Part shown: one piece after another, positions 61,100-64,000 of the stretch
Numbering within the stretch: the first letter of the stretch is position 1
Layout of the letters: each line of letters opens with the position of its first letter
Source of the DNA: Nicotiana tabacum
Lineage: Eukaryota > Streptophyta > Magnoliopsida > Solanales > Solanaceae
Assembly: GCF_000715075.1 (NCBI RefSeq)
Contig: NC_134096.1
Location: 68,515,026-68,579,025 of the forward strand
Direction: 5' to 3'
DNA: 64,000 nucleotides
The notes under the pieces: generated by a model
The model's database searches: none
Told to the model about the DNA's origin: nothing
What the model saw: only the letters and a program-made list of their open reading frames with translations
Made by a program: the position numbers and the translations under genes

Positions 61100-61589
61100 C
61101 TTCACCCAAAAATTCCAAATCTTAAAATACCATACCAGTCTTACCCTAAACATCATTCGAATTAAATCCCACCATACGGGATGCAAGTACTTTCTTCAAA
61201 CATCTTACTATGGAGTCATGGTGTTCATTCTCACTCTCCAAATTCAGAGATTCAATACAAGTCAACCCACTTTTGTTGCAGGGAAATGCTGTTAGTCGGC
61301 TTTCAAGGAGTGTCATGCCCGCGCGACTCGTACAAACGAAGAGGAACAAGCAATGCCTCGAGTCAACACAAATTGATTTCCCTCGCTCAAAAAAAGAATT
61401 TTTCTTTGGATGCAGGAAGGACAACATCATCTATAGAACCTTCATGGAATGCCAACAACGCATTCCCATTCACAATCGGATATACCATTAGTTGCACGGC
61501 CTAACTCTACACCCTCTTAATTTTATAACTTCATCTGAGAAGGTCTCTAACATTCTCTCCTTTGAGTTTTGCAGGAATATCATCCTAAG
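61100..61589 (+). other. Tat-like leader, part 3
   Basis: Non-coding; frames of up to about 100 codons show no domain and overlap in several phases. Continuous with 56693 once the solo LTR is removed. Confidence 0.4.
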
Positions 61590-62235
61590 CACTTCACGGG
61601 AGATAACATCTGACCTCAGACTTAGTGGAGCACCAGTCATCTAATCAATGGAGTATTAGTTTTACAATGAACTCCATTAACTTTCATGACTTCGCTGCTC
61701 TCACCATTTTTCTATATTTAGATCGGAATATAGTTCCTGGTTGTCAACCGGGGATGATCAAAAATGGTTCTTATGGAAAGTCGAAAGGTGCCTTATCTTG
61801 GGACTGCACGAGAATAGCATCTGACCTTAGACTTGGTGGAGCATCCGTCAGATAATTAGGGGAGTAGTAGTTTTACAATAAACTCCCCTATTTTTATGAC
61901 TTCGCTGCTCTCACCTCTTTTTTATATTTAGATCAGAATTTCGTCCCCGATTATCAATCAGGGATGATCATCAAATGGTTCCCATGGACAGCTGAAAGGT
62001 GTATCACCTTGGGATCGTTCAGGAGATAACATCCGACATTGGACATCGTGGAACATCAATCGAAAAATTAGGGGAGTGTTAGTTGTACAATCAGGTTCTT
62101 AGTTGCAATATTTATCACGGCACTACTCTAACAATATTTCTATATCTTGATCAGATTATCGCCCGGCTAATATCCAAGGATGATCACCAAAAGGTTCATA
62201 TGGACAACTGGAAAGTCGCAACAAAAACATCCCTG
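61590..62235 (+). repeat. About 210-bp tandem repeat, three units
   Basis: The GAGATAACATCTGACCTCAG-type anchor occurs at 61600, 61810 and 62023, a period of 210-213 bp. Each unit also carries GACTTCGCTGCTCTCACC (eroded in the last), TATATTTAGATC, and GGGATGATCA. Tat/Ogre elements are known to carry tandem repeats in untranslated regions that can seed satellites. Confidence 0.88.
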
Positions 62236-62540
62236 CAGTCAAGTAGGAGACAACCACAACAACTATCTCGCAAGCAGTCAGGAGGCATCGAAGCAACTGA
62301 TCGAATGAGCAACTGGGGCACACTTTTCGGATGGAGTCACTCTTCAACTCCAGAGATACCACACCTAATCATGGGTACCACAAGTCATCGCTCCGGGTTT
62401 GTCTATACCCTTTCCTTTCATACATATCTCTAACGTTATTAGTATTGTTAGTTGCAATGCTTTGAAATAGGAGAGTAAAAGAAGTGTTGAAAACTATACA
62501 TCTCATACTCTAAAATCTTCACGAACTACACGTATCTGAT

Positions 62541-62572
62541 TCTTGACCATGTGTCAAGATACGTAGGCACCC
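62541..62572 (+). other. Hairpin plus TACGTAGGC motif, copy 2
   Basis: TCTTGAC, loop CATGT, GTCAAGA, then TACGTAGGCACCC. The same layout as at 56540, 62859 and 63519 but with different stem bases. Confidence 0.75.
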
Positions 62573-62858
62573 TGTAATAGGTCCGATTTTCCTCATCCTT
62601 AGCTAGACGAATCGGTCAAGTCGTACCACTTGGGTCACAGTTGACCAAAGATATTTGGGAAAAGATCATTCCCAAAAAGCAAACAAATAAAATAATAAAC
62701 ACATATATATCTTCCTCTGTTGCTTCTCTAGAAATCTCTCCGTGAGACATCAATGTCAAAATCTAAAATACTATCCTCTTTCCTTGAGAAAATTCAAAAA
62801 TAAAATCCAAAATGTCTTCCCTCTATCTCTAATCTTCCCGTACTATGCTTGACCTGAT

Positions 62859-62890
62859 TCTCATTTCAATGAGATATGTAGGCAACCTGC
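62859..62890 (+). other. Hairpin plus TATGTAGGC motif, copy 3
   Basis: TCTCATT, loop TC, AATGAGA: a perfect 7-bp stem. Followed by TATGTAGGCAACC and GGGTTCGGTC. Confidence 0.75.
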
Positions 62891-62989
62891 GGGTTCGGTC
62901 ACATATTTCAAAAAACAAAAATCAATCAATCAAGGACCCTTCTCGAGTTCGATCTCATTTTTCAAAAACAAAAACAATACTCCCATCAT

Positions 62990-63190
62990 TTGGAGATTTT
63001 TAATTCCTGCCTCTCCCATCACGTAGAGATTTTACATTTCAGCAACTCCCATCGTGCGGAGATTTTAAATTCATGTCCATGCTCTGATATCGCATCGGAA
63101 AGGTACTACAACCCATCAAATACTCCCATTGCGTGGAGATTCAAATTTCCTTTCCTGTCACTCCCATTGCATGGAGATTTTATTTCCTGC
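62990..63190 (+). repeat. Short repeats with CTCCCATCGCGTGGAGATT-type units
   Basis: Five or so units near 62990, 63020, 63050, 63122 and 63162, each with CTCC/GGAG-type arms around CATCGCGT-like loops. Irregular spacing. The first 51-bp-type unit is interspersed at 63081. Confidence 0.75.
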
Positions 63191-63393
63191 CAATGCTCTG
63201 ATATAGTTTCGGAATGGTAACTACAAAGCCTGTCTAACTTTCAATGCTCCGATATCGATTCGGAAAGGTAACTACAAAGTCCGTCTAAATTTCAATGCTC
63301 TAATATTGTTTCGGAACGGTAACTACAAAACTCGTCTAACTTTCAATGCTCCGATATTGCTTCGGAACGGTAACTACAAAGCCCGTTTACATT
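63190..63393 (+). repeat. 51-bp tandem repeat, four units
   Basis: Units anchored at 63194, 63245, 63297 and 63348 (period 51-52). Core GCTCCGATATCGATTCGGAA with a CCGA/TCGG stem, followed by GGTAACTACAAAG. A fifth unit lies apart at 63081. Confidence 0.92.
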
Positions 63394-64000
63394 CAATTCT
63401 CTCTATCAAAAATCACAAAAAAGGTTATTAATCCAAAATTTCAAAAGATGAAATGAGATGATAATCTAAAAATATTTCCTTTCTATTTCTAATCTTTCTG
63501 AACTTAGCTTGAATTGATTCTCATTTCAACGAGATACGTAAGTAACCTTCGAGTTCGATCTCATTTTTTTAAAAACAAAGCCAAACAAATTTGATTAAGT
63601 TAAAAATTCAAAAAAAGGAAAGGAGAAAAACAAAAACAAAATTGTTAAGTGAAAATAAAAAATAATATACAAAAAAAAAGAAAAAAAAGAGGAGAAACTT
63701 TTCTTTGAGTCTGGTCCCATTTATCAAAAACAAAAAGACAAAAAAAGACCAATTACCAAATATTTGACTTGGTTGGTACCGATATAGTTAGGAATGTGCA
63801 TGAGAAAGAACAAATGTTAATGGGTATGATGGAGAGGATCAACTTTGGGTAAACCATAGACTCTTGTAGTACCTCTCAATTATACCTTAGTGATGTTTGA
63901 AAAGTCTCGTGCTTACAGTTAGGATAAGAACAAAGCCGACCTCATCATTTCACGTGCATTGTATGGTGAGCCTAGATTAAAATTCATTACATTGCTTTGT
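63394..64000. other. A-rich Tat-like leader with hairpin copy 4
   Basis: The hairpin-plus-ATACGTA motif recurs at 63519-63545 (TCTCATT, TC, AACGAGA, one mispair). The rest is A-rich (runs at 63605-63690) with no coding region seen. Confidence 0.45.

Noticed and set aside
61181..61504. Overlapping frames of about 100 codons in the Tat-like leader
   Set aside because: Three frames overlap in both directions, none with a Gag or other domain. Not supported as a gene.

Overview
This window is plant nuclear DNA made almost entirely of nested LTR retrotransposons. I see no intact host gene, no rRNA or tRNA gene and no CRISPR array. The dominant elements are Ty3/gypsy chromoviruses of the Tekay/Del type. 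They have very long LTRs (about 2.5 to 4.4 kb), an initiator-Met primer site (TGGTATCAGAGC), a Gag beginning MVRTR, and a Pol ending in a chromodomain. The LTR family (TGTAACGACCCGACCGGTCG..., ending GGGTCGTGACA) and the size and nesting suggest a large-genome Solanaceae species; that assignment is an inference from pattern memory, not a search.

Layout. 1-963 is AT-rich flank. Element E1 (964-15222) carries a broken gag; complete element E2 (4774-14339) is inserted in that gag with TSD ACTCA/ACGCA. E1 is cut off inside its protease and abuts an inverted LTR fragment (15225-17976). 17977-21034 is AT-rich non-coding DNA with a 219-bp direct repeat and a 0.5-kb tandem duplication. Three elements then sit in what looks like one older Tat/Ogre-type LTR: B (21710-32464, TSD GTCAA, no coding capacity, LARD-like), C (32510-38874, TSD TCAAA/TCAGA, truncated, with an inversion in its 3' LTR) and D (39591-49492, TSD CTTAT, gag only, TR-GAG-like). 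The host LTR ends near 50050 and is followed by a tRNA-Arg-like primer site. The rest of the window is Tat/Ogre-type leader sequence, interrupted by an inverted solo LTR (51042-56351, TSD CAGAC) that holds a further solo LTR (51205-53992, TSD CACAA/CATAA), and by a 4.4-kb solo LTR (56694-61094, TSD CTAAC/CCAAC). Leader tandem repeats fill 61095-63400.

How the parts work together. None of the elements can be autonomous: every gag and pol is broken by frameshifts, deletions and stop codons, many of the CAG-to-TAG kind. B and D lack polymerase but keep LTRs, primer sites, polypurine tracts and a short pol 3' tail, so they would have depended on enzymes from relatives such as E2 or C.

The most interesting signal is a shared architecture in the giant LTRs, read from hand comparison of about ten copies. 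In order it is: a CpG-rich tract of palindromic short repeats at a fixed offset, a TATA box, two perfect splice-donor matches, a family-specific tandem array of hairpins, more single hairpins, a hairpin that doubles as a splice-acceptor consensus, and a terminal hairpin. A further hairpin lies about 60 nt after the primer site. This suggests a structured and possibly spliced leader RNA encoded inside the LTR.
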